Assembly: GCF_041053105.1 (NCBI RefSeq)
Contig: NZ_CP163444.1
Span: forward strand, 6,480,501-6,544,500
Source: Streptomyces sp. R44
GTDB lineage: Bacteria; Actinomycetota; Actinomycetes; Streptomycetales; Streptomycetaceae
Direction of reading: 5' to 3'
DNA length: 64,000 bases
In this document: in pieces, positions 63,189 to 64,000 of the stretch
Layout: each line of letters opens with the position of its first letter
Numbering within the stretch: the stretch's first letter is position 1
Made by a program: the position numbers and the translations under genes
Notes under the pieces: model-generated
The model's input: the letters and a program-made list of their open reading frames with translations, nothing else
What the model was told of the DNA's origin: nothing
The model's database searches: none

Positions 63189-64000
63189 ATGGGATTCCAT
63201 GTCGATTCCGAGACCGGGCGGCTGCGCCGCGTCATCCTGCACCGGCCCGATCTGGAGCTGAAGCGGCTCACCCCGACCAACAAGGACGCCCTCCTCTTCG
63301 ACGACGTGCTGTGGGTGCGGCGGGCCCGGCAGGAGCACGACGGCTTCGCCGACGTGCTGCGCGACCGCGGGGTGGAGGTGCACCTCTTCGGGGACCTGCT
63401 GCGCGAGTCCCTGGAGGTCCCGGCGGCCCGCGCGCTGGTCCTCGACCGGGTCTTCGACGAGAAGGAGTACGGGCCGCTCGCCACCGACCACCTGCGCGCG
63501 GCCTTCGACTCGCTGGACGCCGCCGCGCTCGTCGAGGCCCTGGTCGGCGGCATGACGAAGCGGGAGTTCCTGGCGGCGCACCGGGAGCCGACCTCGGTCC
63601 GCTTCCACGCCCTGGACCTGGACGACTTCGTCCTCGGCCCGCTGCCGAACCACCTCTTCACCCGGGACACCTCGGCCTGGATCTACGACGGCGTCTCCAT
63701 CAACGCGATGCGCTGGCCTGCCCGGCAGCGCGAGACGGTGCACTTCGAGGCGATCTACAAGCACCATCCGCTGTTCACGGGCCCGGAGGCGGGTTCCTTC
63801 CACCACTGGTCGGAGGGGCAGTCGGACTATCCGTCGACGATCGAGGGCGGGGACGTCCTCGTCATCGGCAACGGCGCCGTGCTGATCGGGATGAGCGAGC
63901 GGACGACCCCACAGGCGGTGGAGATGCTGGCCCGGGGGATGTTCGCGGCCGGATCGGCGCGCACCATCATCGCGCTGGACATGCCGAAGCGGCGGGCGTT
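63189..64000 (+). CDS. arcA: Arginine deiminase (3' end outside window)
   Basis: The first 270 codons of an arginine deiminase (usually ~410): MGFHVDSETGRLRRVILHRP, LTPTNKDALLFDDVLWV, GPLPNHLFTRDTSAWI (FTRD substrate loop) and PSTIEGGDVLVIGNGAVLIG (EGGD). The enzyme hydrolyses arginine to citrulline and ammonia, and would feed carbamoyl phosphate-derived ATP. The catalytic Cys near the C-terminus is beyond the window. Start at ATG 63189. Unrelated to the upstream operon except for direction. Confidence 0.93.
   Translation, partial: MGFHVDSETGRLRRVILHRPDLELKRLTPTNKDALLFDDVLWVRRARQEHDGFADVLRDRGVEVHLFGDLLRESLEVPAARALVLDRVFDEKEYGPLATDHLRAAFDSLDAAALVEALVGGMTKREFLAAHREPTSVRFHALDLDDFVLGPLPNHLFTRDTSAWIYDGVSINAMRWPARQRETVHFEAIYKHHPLFTGPEAGSFHHWSEGQSDYPSTIEGGDVLVIGNGAVLIGMSERTTPQAVEMLARGMFAAGSARTIIALDMPKRRA

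Overview
The window is high-GC actinobacterial DNA from a Streptomyces-type chromosome. It holds two blocks. Positions 1 to about 36,744 are the right-hand part of an integrated tailed phage: almost all genes point right, most overlap the next by 4 nt, the base composition is more moderate, and genes are small. From about 36,745 to the end is very GC-rich chromosomal sequence with long genes.

Prophage layout. Tail and baseplate genes (1-3.3 kb) lead to the lysis amidase, a small membrane protein and a dNMP kinase (3.4-5.4 kb). An early region of about 31 kb follows: SprT-like protein, RecB-like nuclease, RNA ligase, dozens of small unknown proteins, a phiC31 gp3-type recombination directionality factor, a two-frame C5 cytosine methyltransferase, a resolvase-like nuclease, primase-helicase, family A DNA polymerase, HNH endonuclease and a sigma-like factor. 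After these come more small genes, a DUF2637/SpdB-like membrane protein with a helix-turn-helix tail, a leftward XRE/DUF397 regulator pair and a few orphans. The phage ends inside the 5' coding region of an LLM-class F420-dependent oxidoreductase gene, whose first ~44 codons are missing (attR about 36,735-36,772). No integrase is in the window, so it should lie at the other prophage end. The directionality factor suggests a large serine integrase.

The prophage carries four families of repeated intergenic elements: A, palindromes CCGCTAATCGATTAGCGG (about nine copies, many supplying the stop codon of the preceding gene); B, a promoter-like block starting CCCGAACAT (four copies); C, a palindromic promoter-like block with GTTGTGCCGGTCGGCACAAC (three good copies plus one decayed); and D, hairpins with different stems but the same loop AATTGCGG (five copies). 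Together they look like the phage's repression, early-promoter and RNA-level control wiring. A cloverleaf-like degenerate tRNA sits at 30,475-30,543.

Chromosomal block. After the truncated oxidoreductase come homocysteine S-methyltransferase and the Hen1-Pnkp RNA repair pair. A repeat-rich 486-bp gap carries a promoter and a palindrome ahead of a Crp/Fnr-family regulator. Then a nine-gene, mostly overlapping operon (44,092-63,141) runs rightward: class III nucleotidyl cyclase, degenerate P-loop ATPase with helical repeats, SPFH-like protein, three-helix membrane protein of the Pycsar-effector type, membrane-anchored vWA protein, tubulin-like GTPase, a large membrane protein, a pseudokinase fused to a zinc-ribbon GTPase, and a GTPase-associated protein. 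A partial arginine deiminase gene ends the window.

The most interesting locus is this operon. A cyclase and a Pycsar-like membrane effector are built into a vWA/tubulin/GTPase machine, next to a cyclic-nucleotide-type regulator and an RNA repair cassette. It reads as a composite conflict or stress-response system.
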